Positions 31,683-40,296 of a stretch of 64,000 nucleotides of DNA are shown here, one piece after another; within the stretch, counting starts at the first letter, position 1; every line of letters starts with the position of its first letter. This DNA is from Euzebya sp051004735 (GTDB taxonomy: Bacteria; Actinomycetota; Nitriliruptoria; Euzebyales; Euzebyaceae). Position numbers and translations under genes: made by a program. The notes beneath the pieces are model-generated. The model ran no database searches. It worked only from the letters and a program-made list of their open reading frames with translations, and had not been told where the DNA came from. The DNA is taken from the NCBI GenBank assembly GCA_051004735.1, contig JBPCKA010000093.1, positions 1 to 64,000 of the forward strand, written 5' to 3'.

Positions 31683-33380
31683 ATGGCCACCACAACCGAG
31701 GTTGACGACGCTGGGCTGCTCAAGCCAGCGACCCCTCTCCCAGACACCGGGTGGGTCGCGCTGGGGGCAGCGGCGTTCGTCGCGATCATCCACCTGGCGC
31801 CGGCTGTTGGGCTTGGACCTGGATCGCTGGACGGTGATCTGGGCATCCAGTTCTTCCTGGGCGGGCAGACCGCGCGGGGCGCAATCCCCCTGGTCGATTT
31901 TGAGCACACCTGGAACGTCGGCTCGTGGTATTTCAACGCACTGCTGCAGCGGGTCGCTGGCGGTGACCCCTCGATCTGGCTGTACCTGTGGGGGCGGGTA
32001 TTCGGCCCGGTACTGGCGGCAGTCACCGCGATAGGAGTCCTGTATCGCCTGCGACTGCGCAGCGAGTGGATCCTGATCGGAGCGGGCTCCTGGTTGGCCC
32101 TGAGCCACGTGGTGCACTCCAAGTACGCCATCCCGATCGTGTGGGTGTTCGTGTTGTTGCCGACCGGACGGGCGGTGTCGCTCAGGCGAGCGGTCGTGAC
32201 CCGGGCACTGCTGGCCGGTGTCACCATGCTGTGCCAGGTCGAACTCGCAGTCCTGCTTGGTGGTGGGGTGATGCTGTTCGACCTGATCGGCAGTGATGTC
32301 TGGTCCTCCCGCCCGGGTCCGCGTGCCGGGTTCTGGCGCCCCCGGATCCTGCGGGCGGCAGCCGTGCCGATCGGGGCCGCGTTGGCGCTGGCCATCGAAC
32401 TCGGCGTGTACGCCTGGATCGGACAGCCGCCGGGTGAGATCCTGCGGCAACTGTTCTCCAATGCCGCCGAGACCGCCCCCGGGTTCAACTACGGCTACCC
32501 CGTGTTTGGCGCGCCGTCGCTGCGACCCAAGCTGTTCGCGGCGAGCCTGCTGGTGGCGTTCATCCCGCTGGTGTGGCAGCGGATCAGCACATCCACACGC
32601 CTGGTGGCCTGCCTGCATCTGGCCCAGGCCCTGATCGCCATCCGTCGTCCCGACCCGGCCCATGTTGACGCGGCCACGACACTGCTGGGTCTGCTGGTCG
32701 TCCTGATCGTTCACGATCTGGTTACGCACCCGCGACAGCAGTTGGGCCGCCGACCCGTAGTCGAATGGGTGAGGGGTCACCGCCTGCTCGGGATCGGAGC
32801 CCTGGTGGGGGGCGCGGCCATCATCGCTGTGGCCACGGTGACCGCGTTTTCGACCGACAGTCTGCTGGCCGTCGCAGTGCCGACGGTGTTGTTGGTGGCA
32901 GGGGCAGTCTTGGGGTCGCACCCCCGTGCACCGACCGCGGTGCTGTCGGTGGGCGCGGCTGCGGTCGTGACGGTCGTGCTGCTGGGCTCACTCGGCGGAG
33001 GTGTGAGTGCCTCGCTGCGTAGCGGAGACGCCCAGGTCGCGTTGGGGGCCGCCGCTTCGGACCTGGCGCAACCGTTGGACAGCTGTACCGGCGGCGGACG
33101 GGTGGCCTGGATCGTGCCTGGACCGCTGCCGCTGTACACCGAGTTGGGCATCACCAACCCGACGCCCTACACGGTGTTCTGGTATGGCTTCAGGGCTGAG
33201 CAGGGCCGGGTACGTGCGATGTTGGACGGCGGTGAGATACCGGCCATTGTCCAGGTCGGATCAGGTTGGCCCGAGTCATTCGGGGATCTTCCGGACGTCA
33301 TCGAACAGGGTTTCACCCCCTGCGCGTCGGTACCCGTGGCAACGCTGGGTCAGCCGGTGACCATCTGGGTGCAGAACTAG
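31683..33380 (+). CDS. Large polytopic membrane protein, probable GT-C type
   Basis: A 565-residue protein with about ten hydrophobic spans up to residue ~450 and a C-terminal extracytoplasmic domain (about 455-565). IPLVDFEHTWNVGSWYFNALL in the first loop resembles the acidic first loop of GT-C sugar transferases, and the context (GT2, methyltransferase, flippase-like) agrees, but no catalytic motif is certain. The C-terminal domain has paired cysteines (LDSCTGGGR, FTPCASV) that may form a disulfide outside the cell. Confidence 0.65.
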   Translation: MATTTEVDDAGLLKPATPLPDTGWVALGAAAFVAIIHLAPAVGLGPGSLDGDLGIQFFLGGQTARGAIPLVDFEHTWNVGSWYFNALLQRVAGGDPSIWLYLWGRVFGPVLAAVTAIGVLYRLRLRSEWILIGAGSWLALSHVVHSKYAIPIVWVFVLLPTGRAVSLRRAVVTRALLAGVTMLCQVELAVLLGGGVMLFDLIGSDVWSSRPGPRAGFWRPRILRAAAVPIGAALALAIELGVYAWIGQPPGEILRQLFSNAAETAPGFNYGYPVFGAPSLRPKLFAASLLVAFIPLVWQRISTSTRLVACLHLAQALIAIRRPDPAHVDAATTLLGLLVVLIVHDLVTHPRQQLGRRPVVEWVRGHRLLGIGALVGGAAIIAVATVTAFSTDSLLAVAVPTVLLVAGAVLGSHPRAPTAVLSVGAAAVVTVVLLGSLGGGVSASLRSGDAQVALGAAASDLAQPLDSCTGGGRVAWIVPGPLPLYTELGITNPTPYTVFWYGFRAEQGRVRAMLDGGEIPAIVQVGSGWPESFGDLPDVIEQGFTPCASVPVATLGQPVTIWVQN

Positions 33381-33636
33381 TCAGGACACGAGCGGCCGAA
33401 CCATCCCAAGTGCCCATTTCGCCCTGGCTGATGACCTACGCCCCGGCCCCGATTGCTGATCTGGTGGCCCAGGGCATCGAGTCGGGATCCGTGCAGTTGT
33501 CCAGCCTGTTGCGGGACAACCTTCGGGTCAGCGATGAGGACCGCGACACACGCAACGCCCACTGCGCACAGCATCACAACGACTGGGATGGCGGCGACGA
33601 CACCTTCCGGCCTTGTAAACCAAGGGCCCCCATAGG
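33381..33636 (+). other. Non-coding stretch with a short coding-like remnant
   Basis: 33410-33600 can be read as PISPWLMTYAPAPIADLVAQ followed by GIESGSVQLSSLLRDNLRVSD, with fair codon use but no start and no recognised family. It may be the tail of a lost gene. The stretch leads into the palindromic repeat cluster at 33637. Confidence 0.35.
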
Positions 33637-33761
33637 CTCAGATCTGACCTTTAGGTCCAGTAATCCACCCCAGACCTCAGATCTGAGGATTCGCAAGAGG
33701 CACCCCATAGCTCAGATCTGGCCTCTAGGCCCGGAAAACCGCCCCAGACCTCAGATCTGAG
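33637..33761. repeat. Cluster of four CAGATCTG palindromes
   Basis: CTCAGATCTGAG-type palindromes at 33637-33648, 33675-33688 (CCTCAGATCTGAGG, perfect 14 bp), 33710-33721 and 33750-33761, spaced 35-39 bp. They sit in two tandem ~74-bp composite units (CCCCATAG-CTCAGATCTG... then CCCCAGAC-CTCAGATCTGAG). The same palindrome occurs twice more at 39089-39150. It could be a repeated intergenic element or a multi-site operator. Confidence 0.8.
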
Positions 33762-33870
33762 AGTTGGTGGGAGAGGCGGGGAGGACCCGCCACACGGGCG
33801 GCAAACGCGAAACATCCTTGCGTGCAACCGGCCAGATGCGAGGATGCCGACATTCTCCGAAGGGATTGTC

Positions 33871-35355
33871 ATGGTAGAAACCACCGCCCCTGCGGCGCCC
33901 GCCAAGCGTGCACCCGAGTCGTTGGAGCGGCTGTTCGCCATCACCGAACGTGGCTCGACGCTGACCCGTGAGATCAGGGGCGGCGTCGTCACGTTTGTCA
34001 CCATGGTCTACATCGTGGTCTTGAACCCGCTGATCATCGGGACGGTTCCTGACGGCACCGGCAGCTTCCTGGGCGGTGGTGACGCTCCCAACCTTGCCGC
34101 AGTCGCGGCCGCGACGGCACTGGTGGCCGGCGTGATGAGCGTGCTGATGGGGCTGATTGCCAACTATCCCCTGGCCCTGGCAACCGGGCTGGGATTGAAC
34201 GCATTCGTGGCGTTCGGGATCGCCGTGCTGCCCGGGGCAAGTTGGGCAGATGCCATGGGGTTGGTCGTCATCGAGGGCATCATCATCCTGGTCCTGGTCA
34301 GCACCGGCCTGCGGGAGGCCGTCTTCTCGGCTGTCCCGCCACCTCTGAAAGCGGCGATCAGCGTGGGCATCGGCTTGTTCATTGCGCTGATCGGCTTCGT
34401 GGACGCCGGCTTCGTCCGTGGCAGCCCGGTCCCGCCGCTGACACTTGGGGTGGGCGGCAACCTGGATGGCTGGCCCACGGTCGTGTTCGTCGTCGGGCTG
34501 CTGCTGGTCTTCATCTTGCTGGCACGCAAGGTCCGAGGGAGCATCCTGATCGCCATCGCAGTGGCGACCGGACTGGCAGTCCTGATCGAGTCGATTCTGA
34601 ACCTAGGCCCGCAATTCGGGCCCGACGGACCGCTGAATGCCACCGGGTGGAGCCTGAACGTCCCGGCGATTCCCGATTCGATCGCCCGTGCGCCTGACCT
34701 GTCATTGTTGGGTCAGTTCTCGCTGTTCGGAAGCTTCTCCTCAATCGGGGGGATCACCGTCGTGCTGCTGATCTTCACCCTGCTGCTGACGGACTTCTTT
34801 GACACCCTCGGAACGATGGTTGCAATCGGCACCGAGGCCGACCTGCTGGATGAGGAGGGGAATCCGCCCAAGACCCGCAGAATCCTCATCGTGGATTCCC
34901 TGGCCGCTGCCGCAGGCGGGGCCGCGAGTGTGTCGTCGAACACCAGTTATATCGAGTCCGCTACCGGTGTGGCCGATGGCGCCCGGACCGGCCTTGCAGC
35001 GGTGGTGACCGGGGTGCTGTTCCTGCTCACCATGTTCCTGGCACCGTTGGTCAGCCTGGTGCCCTACGAGGCGGCCGCCCCTGCCCTTGTTGTCGTGGGA
35101 GTGCTGATGCTTGGGGCCGTCCGACAGATCGATTGGGATGATCTGGCCATCTCGATCCCTGCGTTTCTGACCATCGTGCTGATGCCGTTCACCTACTCGA
35201 TTGCCGTCGGCATCGGTGCTGGCCTTGTCACCCATGCATTGCTGATGGGCGTCACCGGTCGGGCGCGGGCCATCCATCCATTGTTGTGGGTGGTGGCCGG
35301 GATGTTCGTCATCTTCTTCGCGGTGGCACCGATTACTCGCCTGCTGGAACTCTGA
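33871..35355 (+). CDS. NCS2-family purine permease (AzgA-like)
   Basis: A 494-residue, 12-14-span transporter. ITERGSTLTREIRGGVVTFVTMVYIVVLNP is the AzgA/PbuG-type start; ATGLGLNAFVAFG, GLREAVFSAVPPPLKAAISVGIGLFIALIG, LLTDFFDTLGTMVAIG (with conserved DFFDT), and SSNTSYIESATGVADGARTGLAAVVTG follow. The branch transports adenine, guanine or hypoxanthine by proton symport. ATG 33871 is preferred to 33844 because AGGGA precedes it. A strong terminator follows at 35388. Confidence 0.92.
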   Translation: MVETTAPAAPAKRAPESLERLFAITERGSTLTREIRGGVVTFVTMVYIVVLNPLIIGTVPDGTGSFLGGGDAPNLAAVAAATALVAGVMSVLMGLIANYPLALATGLGLNAFVAFGIAVLPGASWADAMGLVVIEGIIILVLVSTGLREAVFSAVPPPLKAAISVGIGLFIALIGFVDAGFVRGSPVPPLTLGVGGNLDGWPTVVFVVGLLLVFILLARKVRGSILIAIAVATGLAVLIESILNLGPQFGPDGPLNATGWSLNVPAIPDSIARAPDLSLLGQFSLFGSFSSIGGITVVLLIFTLLLTDFFDTLGTMVAIGTEADLLDEEGNPPKTRRILIVDSLAAAAGGAASVSSNTSYIESATGVADGARTGLAAVVTGVLFLLTMFLAPLVSLVPYEAAAPALVVVGVLMLGAVRQIDWDDLAISIPAFLTIVLMPFTYSIAVGIGAGLVTHALLMGVTGRARAIHPLLWVVAGMFVIFFAVAPITRLLEL

Positions 35356-35387
35356 ACAGACTGAACTGGTCTGACCGTTCACAGCCG

Positions 35388-35416
35388 ACGACCCCCGGTG
35401 AGATACCGGGGGTCGT
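35388..35416. terminator. Strong terminator between convergent genes
   Basis: ACGACCCCCGGT (35388-35399) with its perfect complement (35405-35416), 5-nt loop, followed by TGTTGTG. It separates the purine permease from the CsbD genes and can serve both strands. Confidence 0.8.
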
Positions 35417-35433
35417 TGTTGTGCGCGGCGGGA

Positions 35434-35676
35434 TCAGGTGTTCTCAGCAGCCTTCTGCTCGGCCTCATGAGCCTCGGACTCGGCACGAGCCTTCTCGGCC
35501 TCTGCCTCTTTCTGGGCAACCTCACGTTGTGAGTCGGCCTTGTCCTGCTGGGCCTCACCCTCGCGCTCAAGGCCCTCGTTGCCGGTGACCACTCCCGTGG
35601 CCTCCTTCGCCTTGCCCTTGACGTCTTCGACCACGCCTTTCGCGCCGGCTTCTGGTCCGCTGTCTGCATCTGCCAT
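35434..35676 (-). CDS. CsbD-like / microaggregate-binding protein, copy 1
   Basis: An 80-residue, very hydrophilic protein: an N-terminal CsbD-like part (GAKGVVEDVKGKAKEATGVVTGNEGLEREGEAQQDKADSQ split over residues 11-50) and a Lys/Glu/Ala helix (EAEAEKARAESEAHEAEQK). ATG 35676 is preceded by GGAGAG. Related proteins are stress-induced in Gram-positives; actinobacterial versions are annotated as microaggregate-binding protein. Tandem paralogue downstream of 35750-35992. Confidence 0.85.
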   Translation of the reverse strand: MADADSGPEAGAKGVVEDVKGKAKEATGVVTGNEGLEREGEAQQDKADSQREVAQKEAEAEKARAESEAHEAEQKAAENT

Positions 35677-35749
35677 GAGTGACTCACTCTCCTGTTGGTT
35701 GTGTTTCCCTCTCCGCTGCCCTACCCGGAGCAACGGGGATAGACACCTA

Positions 35750-35992
35750 TCAGGAGTTCTCGGCGGCCCTCTGCTCGGCCTCGTGAACCTTCACCTCGGC
35801 ACGAGCCTTCTCGGCCTCGGCCTCCTTTTGGGCAACCTCACGCTGTGAGTCGGCCTTGTCCTGCTGGGCCTCACCCTCACGTTGCAGGCCGTCATCACCG
35901 GTGATGATGCCAGCGACCTCCTTGGCCTTGCCCTTGACGTCCTCAGCGACACCCTTGATCCCGGCCTCTACGCCGCTGTCTTTGTCTGCCAT
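35750..35992 (-). CDS. CsbD-like / microaggregate-binding protein, copy 2
   Basis: An 80-residue paralogue of the 35434-35676 product, differing at about 20 positions; the middle block GEAQQDKADSQREVAQKEAE is identical. Same length, same start context (ATG 35992) and 73 bp apart, so a tandem duplication with later divergence of the N-terminal third. The charged helical tail favours an extended or coiled-coil state. Function as for copy 1. Confidence 0.85.
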   Translation of the reverse strand: MADKDSGVEAGIKGVAEDVKGKAKEVAGIITGDDGLQREGEAQQDKADSQREVAQKEAEAEKARAEVKVHEAEQRAAENS

Positions 35993-36076
35993 GCCAGTCA
36001 ACTCCTGTGTGTGGTTGGTCCTTCGAGCGACACCCTGCCCCACCGCAGCCTCTTCACACCTGTCCCGACCGGACGT

Positions 36077-36775
36077 TCAGGACAGGGTCGGCGGGAACAG
36101 GATCATCAACGCGGTCCACACGACATGGGCAAGGATCGTCACCCCGACCGAGCGCGTCAGCAGCAGCAGCGTCCCCCAGACCAATCCACCAAGCGCTGCC
36201 GCGGCCACCAGTGCAAGGTTCAGCGTGGCGACGTGAAACAACGCATACCCCGCGGTGGAGACCGCCACCAACACCAGACCACGTCGTTTGGCTCCCAGGT
36301 CGGCAGGAAGCCGCGAGGACACCCGGTCGGCAACCATCGGCGTGAAGGCACCCCGCCAGAACACCTCTTCCAGGCTGGCGGTGAGAACCGCGCCCAGCAG
36401 CACCTGTCCCCAGATCGGCAGCGAGTCACTTCGCTGGTAGACCTCTAGGGCTGTGGCCGTCAGGGCCGGCACGACCCGCGCGGCCACCGCGAACAGGGCG
36501 TGCCCGACCGCAAAGTGGATGAGGGCTGCCACGACCGCCAGCAACGCCGTGGCCGGGGTCAGCCCGAAGCCGGGTTCGCTTTCGTCGGGAGCGCGCCGAA
36601 CCCAGAATCCCACCAGACCCGTGATCACGCCTCCCGCGACGACCAGGGGAAAGAACGGCAGGTCCGTGGCGTTGAACGCCACGCCCCAGACCAGTGACAA
36701 GCCGACGAATGATGCGGCCAGCCGGACGGCCTGGCGATCTCGGCGGCGGAGAGCGGCCGGCGGTGGCGTGCTCAT
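36077..36775 (-). CDS. CPBP-family intramembrane metalloprotease
   Basis: A 232-residue protein with six to eight membrane spans and the CPBP (Abi/CAAX) signature: motif 1 SLEEVFWRGAF (EExxxR), motif 2 YALFHVATLN (FxxxH), and a late TILAHVVWTAL (HxxxN/D-like). Members are membrane-embedded glutamic or metal-dependent proteases, in bacteria often for peptide processing or self-immunity. No bacteriocin precursor is seen nearby, so the substrate is unknown. It is 9 bp downstream of the GMC oxidoreductase, same strand. Confidence 0.82.
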   Translation of the reverse strand: MSTPPPAALRRRDRQAVRLAASFVGLSLVWGVAFNATDLPFFPLVVAGGVITGLVGFWVRRAPDESEPGFGLTPATALLAVVAALIHFAVGHALFAVAARVVPALTATALEVYQRSDSLPIWGQVLLGAVLTASLEEVFWRGAFTPMVADRVSSRLPADLGAKRRGLVLVAVSTAGYALFHVATLNLALVAAAALGGLVWGTLLLLTRSVGVTILAHVVWTALMILFPPTLS

Positions 36776-36784
36776 GGGACGGGC

Positions 36785-38470
36785 CTACGGCCACCGCAGA
36801 GCCGCCGGGGCGGACGCGGGCACCGCCGGCCGTGCAGGCACCACGGGGTTAACCCGCTGATACGCCGACCCCAACGGCGGTCGAGGGTCAGCCTGGCCCT
36901 TGTTGGGCCACAACGACATCGCGCGTTCGGTCATGGCGGTGATGGACAGGGACGGGTTGACACCCAGGTTGGCCGTGACCGCGGCCCCGTCACAGACATG
37001 CAGACCCGGGTGCCCGAACAGTCGGTGGTAGGGGTCGATCACTCCCATCTGGGCTGTGTGGCCGATCGGGGCTCCACCGATGATGTGAGCCGTCGTCGGC
37101 ACGTTCAGGGTGGCCTCGAAGATGGAACCGACCGGCTGTCCACCCATCACCTGTGCGCCGATCCGCGCGGCCTCGTTCGCCGCCGGTATCCACGTGGGGT
37201 TGGCGGCCCCGTGCCCCTGCCGTGTGGTCAGAAAGGACCCGAACGGGGTTCGTCGCCGCAACGTCTGCAACGAATTGTCCAGTGACTGCATGACCAACAG
37301 CGCAACGGTGCGTTCAGGCCAGCGGGTCTGCAACAGGTTTGAGAAGAACTCCCGCGGGCGGGTCAGCAGCATCAGCAGGAACCGCAATGGACGAGGGATC
37401 AGACCACCGCCGTCCACCATCGGCGCGGTCAGCGCTCGCATGGCATCACTGCCCGAGCCATACCGCACCCCCTCGATGTGGGTGTGTTCATTGACATGGA
37501 TGGAGGAGCTGATCGCCACCCCTTGTGAGTAGTCCAGGCCGTCGGTCCCGGCGGTGGCGGCCACGATCGCCTCGGAGTTGGTACGCGTCAGGCTGCCCAA
37601 CCGTGGGGACACACGGGTCAACGGGCCCTGGTCGGCGAAGCGGTGGAGCAGCTTTTGAGTGCCCAGCGACCCAGCGCTGAAGATCACCTGGTCGGCGCGG
37701 ATCACCGTGCGTTCGGGGCGCTTCCACAGCGGTGTCCCCGGACGTTGGGCCAGCAGCGCCCACCGGCCGTCCGAGCCCTGACGCAGGTCCACGACGCGGC
37801 GCTCGGCAACCACCTGCGCCCCGCCCGCCTCGGCCAGGTACAGATAGTTGTAGTCCAGCGAGTTCTTGGCGTTGTGGCGACACCCGACCATGCAGTTGCC
37901 ACAGCGGATGCACCCGGAACGCTGTGGACCGGCGCCGCCGAAGTAGGGATCATCCACCGTTTCCCCCGGCGTGCCGAAGTAGACCCCCACATCGGTCTTG
38001 TGGAAGGTGTCCTGCACACCCATCGCCCGACCGATTTTCAGCAGCAGCCGATCAGCAGAGGAGTCAAACGGCACCGGTGTGACCCCCAGCATCCGCTTGG
38101 CCTGGTCATAGTGGGGTGCCAACTCATCCTTCCAGTCGGTGATGTCGGCCCAGGCCGGGTCTGTCCAGTAGTGCTCCAGCGGTTCATACAGGGTGTTGGC
38201 ATAGATCACCGACCCCCCTCCGACCGCGGCCCCCGACAGGATGAACACGTCTTTCAACAACGTCATCCGCTGGGCACCCCGCATGCCCAATGAGGGAAAC
38301 CAGAAGAACTTCCGCAGGTTTCTGTTGGAGGTCGGCAGGGTCTCGGGTGACCAACGGTTTCCCTCCTCCACCACGGTGACGTCATAGCCCTTCTCAGTCA
38401 ACCGCAGCGCCGAGACACTGCCGCCGAAGCCTGACCCGATGATGGCCACGTCCGTCTCGATGGTGTTCAT
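36785..38470 (-). CDS. GMC-family FAD oxidoreductase (cholesterol-oxidase-like)
   Basis: A 561-residue flavoenzyme. Start ATG 38470 places the Rossmann motif VAIIGSGFGGSVSALRL at the N-terminus; longer in-frame extensions read through the HIT gene region. GGGSVIYANTLYEP and the C-terminal IGGAPIGHTAQMGVIDPYHRLFGHPGLHVCDGAAV with NPSLSITAMTERA are GMC/cholesterol-oxidase features. RSGCIRCGNCMVGCRHNAKNS carries four clustered Cys and may bind an Fe-S centre or zinc. Likely oxidises a sterol or lipid alcohol; donor uncertain. Confidence 0.87.
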   Translation of the reverse strand: MNTIETDVAIIGSGFGGSVSALRLTEKGYDVTVVEEGNRWSPETLPTSNRNLRKFFWFPSLGMRGAQRMTLLKDVFILSGAAVGGGSVIYANTLYEPLEHYWTDPAWADITDWKDELAPHYDQAKRMLGVTPVPFDSSADRLLLKIGRAMGVQDTFHKTDVGVYFGTPGETVDDPYFGGAGPQRSGCIRCGNCMVGCRHNAKNSLDYNYLYLAEAGGAQVVAERRVVDLRQGSDGRWALLAQRPGTPLWKRPERTVIRADQVIFSAGSLGTQKLLHRFADQGPLTRVSPRLGSLTRTNSEAIVAATAGTDGLDYSQGVAISSSIHVNEHTHIEGVRYGSGSDAMRALTAPMVDGGGLIPRPLRFLLMLLTRPREFFSNLLQTRWPERTVALLVMQSLDNSLQTLRRRTPFGSFLTTRQGHGAANPTWIPAANEAARIGAQVMGGQPVGSIFEATLNVPTTAHIIGGAPIGHTAQMGVIDPYHRLFGHPGLHVCDGAAVTANLGVNPSLSITAMTERAMSLWPNKGQADPRPPLGSAYQRVNPVVPARPAVPASAPAALRWP

Positions 38471-38537
38471 TTGGCTCCCGGCATCGTGATCACAGCGTTG
38501 TGCGCCAGCGTTGCACGGTTGTCGCGCTTGGCCCAAT

Positions 38538-38981
38538 TCAGGCCAGCGCATCCCGCAACGTGCCGTGCACGGAGGTCCGGTGCGCGTCGTCGTCATAGGA
38601 GGTCCGGGGCCAGAAGAACCCTCGCAACCCATCCCCCTTTCGTCGAGGCACCACGTGAACGTGAAGATGGAGAACCGACTGGCTGACGATGTTGTTGTTG
38701 GCCACAAACGCACCCTCTGCGCCGAGGGCCGTGGCCATGGCCGCCACGGCGCGCTGCGTAAGGCCGAAGAGGGGCACCAATTCCTCCGCCGGCAACTGGT
38801 CCAGGGTCACGATGTGCGCCACAGGCGTGATCAGCAGATGCCCCGGAAACAGGGGCCGTATGTCCAGGAACGCCGCGACGTGCTGGTCCCGATAGACCAG
38901 GTCGTCCCCGGCGGCAATGACGGTGCAGAACACACATGAGTTGGAGGGGCCGGAATCTGCGGAGGCGTAGGGACTGTCCAT
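38538..38981 (-). CDS. HIT-family nucleotide hydrolase/transferase
   Basis: A 147-residue HIT protein: CVFCTVIAAGDDLVYRDQHVAAFLDIRPLFPGHLLITP at the start and the histidine triad in SVLHLHVHVVPR. The FC..I pair is the zinc-site half common in bacterial HIT proteins. Substrates in the family are dinucleotide or aminoacyl nucleotides. ATG 38981 is used; TACGCT 8 nt upstream suggests a very short or absent leader. It lies 67 bp upstream of the GMC gene. Confidence 0.9.
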   Translation of the reverse strand: MDSPYASADSGPSNSCVFCTVIAAGDDLVYRDQHVAAFLDIRPLFPGHLLITPVAHIVTLDQLPAEELVPLFGLTQRAVAAMATALGAEGAFVANNNIVSQSVLHLHVHVVPRRKGDGLRGFFWPRTSYDDDAHRTSVHGTLRDALA

Positions 38982-39088
38982 CGGTCTCAAGCGTAGAGTC
39001 GATAGTCACCATGAACCTCGGCGCTCCAACGCGATGTGGAGAACAGCGAGGGTTCTCACACCATCAGCCCCATCAGCCCCATCAGCCC

Positions 39089-39150
39089 CCGCCCAGTTCT
39101 CAGATCTGAGAGATGGGGAGGGTTGCCCGGGCTAGTCCTCAGATCTGAGG
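39089..39150. repeat. Two more CAGATCTG palindromes
   Basis: CTCAGATCTGAG at 39089-39100 and CCTCAGATCTGAGG at 39137-39150, the element also found four times at 33637-33761. The second copy contributes the last codons of the sigma factor gene (PLRSED). Just upstream lie three CATCAGCCC repeats (39060-39080) and downstream GGCTCGGAG tandem repeats (39156-39195). Confidence 0.8.
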
Positions 39151-40289
39151 GGCTGGGAGGGCTCGGAGGGCTCGGAGGGCTCGGAGGGCTCGTGGTTTCG
39201 GCGATCACGCAGGAAGCGTTTCACGGCGTCGTTGCTGACAAGGTCAAGGGCGCGATCAAACGCCCCGACTGCTTCTGCCGTCCGGTTCAGCCGAACCAGC
39301 AGTTCTGCCCTGGTGGAGTGGAACAGGTGGTAGGCGTCGAGGTCCAACTCGTCCACCGCCGCCAGTCCAGCGGCGTCACCCTGCACCTGCGCCACCGCGA
39401 CGGCGCGGTTCAGCCTGGTCACTGACGTGGGCGTGTACTCCAGCAACTGGTCGTACAGCGCCAGGATCTGGGCCCAGTCGGTGTCCTGCACCGACGGCGC
39501 GTCACTGTGAACCGCATTGATGCACGCCTGGATCTGATAGGGCCCGGGGGCACCGCGTCGTAGGCAGGCCCGAACCAGTGCCTGGCCCTGGTCGATCAGC
39601 GTGCGGTCCCAGGTCGAGCGGTCCTGGTCGGCCAGCAGCACCACATCGCCGCCAGGTCCCGTGCGGCTGGCACGACGTGAGTGGATCAGCAGCAGCAATG
39701 CCAAAAGCCCGGCGGCCTCAGGCTCGTCGGGCATCAGATCCACCAACAGTCGTGCCAACCGGATCGCTTCCTCACACAGGTCCTGACTGATCAGCTCCTG
39801 TCCCGAACTGGCGTTGTACCCCTCGTTGAAAACCAGATAGATGACGGCCAAGACGGAGCGCAGTCGGTTCGGCAGGGCCGCGTCCCCGGGGATCTGATAG
39901 GGGATGCCGGCAGCGCGGATCTTTCGTTTGGCCCGGACCAGCCGTTGGGCCATGGTGGCTTCCGGCACCAAGAACGCTGCCGCGATCTGGGGAGTCTGCA
40001 TGCCGCCCAGCAGCCGCAGGGTCAGCGCCACCTGGGCCGTGACCGACTCCGCTCTGAAACGGTCGATGGCCCGGTGCTTGGCGGTGGCGATGATCCACGC
40101 CGTCGTGTTCGTCGGCACCCCCGTCGCGGGCCATTTCTGTACTGCGACCCTGAAGGCATCCTGCACCGCCTCTTCGGCGACGTCGATGTCACCAAAGAGG
40201 CGGATCAGGGTTGCGATCGCCTTCCCGAAATCTTCACGAAAGGCGGTCTCGACGGCGGTCTGCGCAACCGTCGTCGCGGGCGCGGCCAC
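39132..40289 (-). CDS. ECF sigma factor (SigI/DUF6596 type) with internal deletion
   Basis: A 385-residue protein of the ECF group that carries a TPR-like DUF6596 C-terminal domain. Region 2 is seen in LIRLFGDIDVAEEAVQDAFRVA and TAWIIATAKHRAIDRFRAE; region 4 in VALTLRLLGGMQTPQIAAAFLVPEATMAQRLVRAKRKIR. The ~45-50 residues that normally lie between, with the GDDRLRLIFTCCHPAL motif, are missing (RFRAES runs straight to VTAQVALTL). The tail is a tandem-repeat EPS run ending inside a palindromic repeat. GTG 40289 lies 7 nt after the YCII stop; the pair is a usual operon. Confidence 0.85.
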   Translation of the reverse strand: MAAPATTVAQTAVETAFREDFGKAIATLIRLFGDIDVAEEAVQDAFRVAVQKWPATGVPTNTTAWIIATAKHRAIDRFRAESVTAQVALTLRLLGGMQTPQIAAAFLVPEATMAQRLVRAKRKIRAAGIPYQIPGDAALPNRLRSVLAVIYLVFNEGYNASSGQELISQDLCEEAIRLARLLVDLMPDEPEAAGLLALLLLIHSRRASRTGPGGDVVLLADQDRSTWDRTLIDQGQALVRACLRRGAPGPYQIQACINAVHSDAPSVQDTDWAQILALYDQLLEYTPTSVTRLNRAVAVAQVQGDAAGLAAVDELDLDAYHLFHSTRAELLVRLNRTAEAVGAFDRALDLVSNDAVKRFLRDRRNHEPSEPSEPSEPSQPLRSED

Positions 40290-40296
40290 GAACGGC

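Noticed and set aside
31665..32921. 418-codon minus-strand open frame opposite the large membrane protein
   Set aside because: Gln/His/Arg-rich translation typical of an antisense frame in GC-rich DNA; the plus-strand gene has clear membrane spans.
38471..38713. N-terminal extension of the GMC oxidoreductase
   Set aside because: It reads antisense-like sequence within the HIT gene; the FAD-binding motif starts right after ATG 38470.
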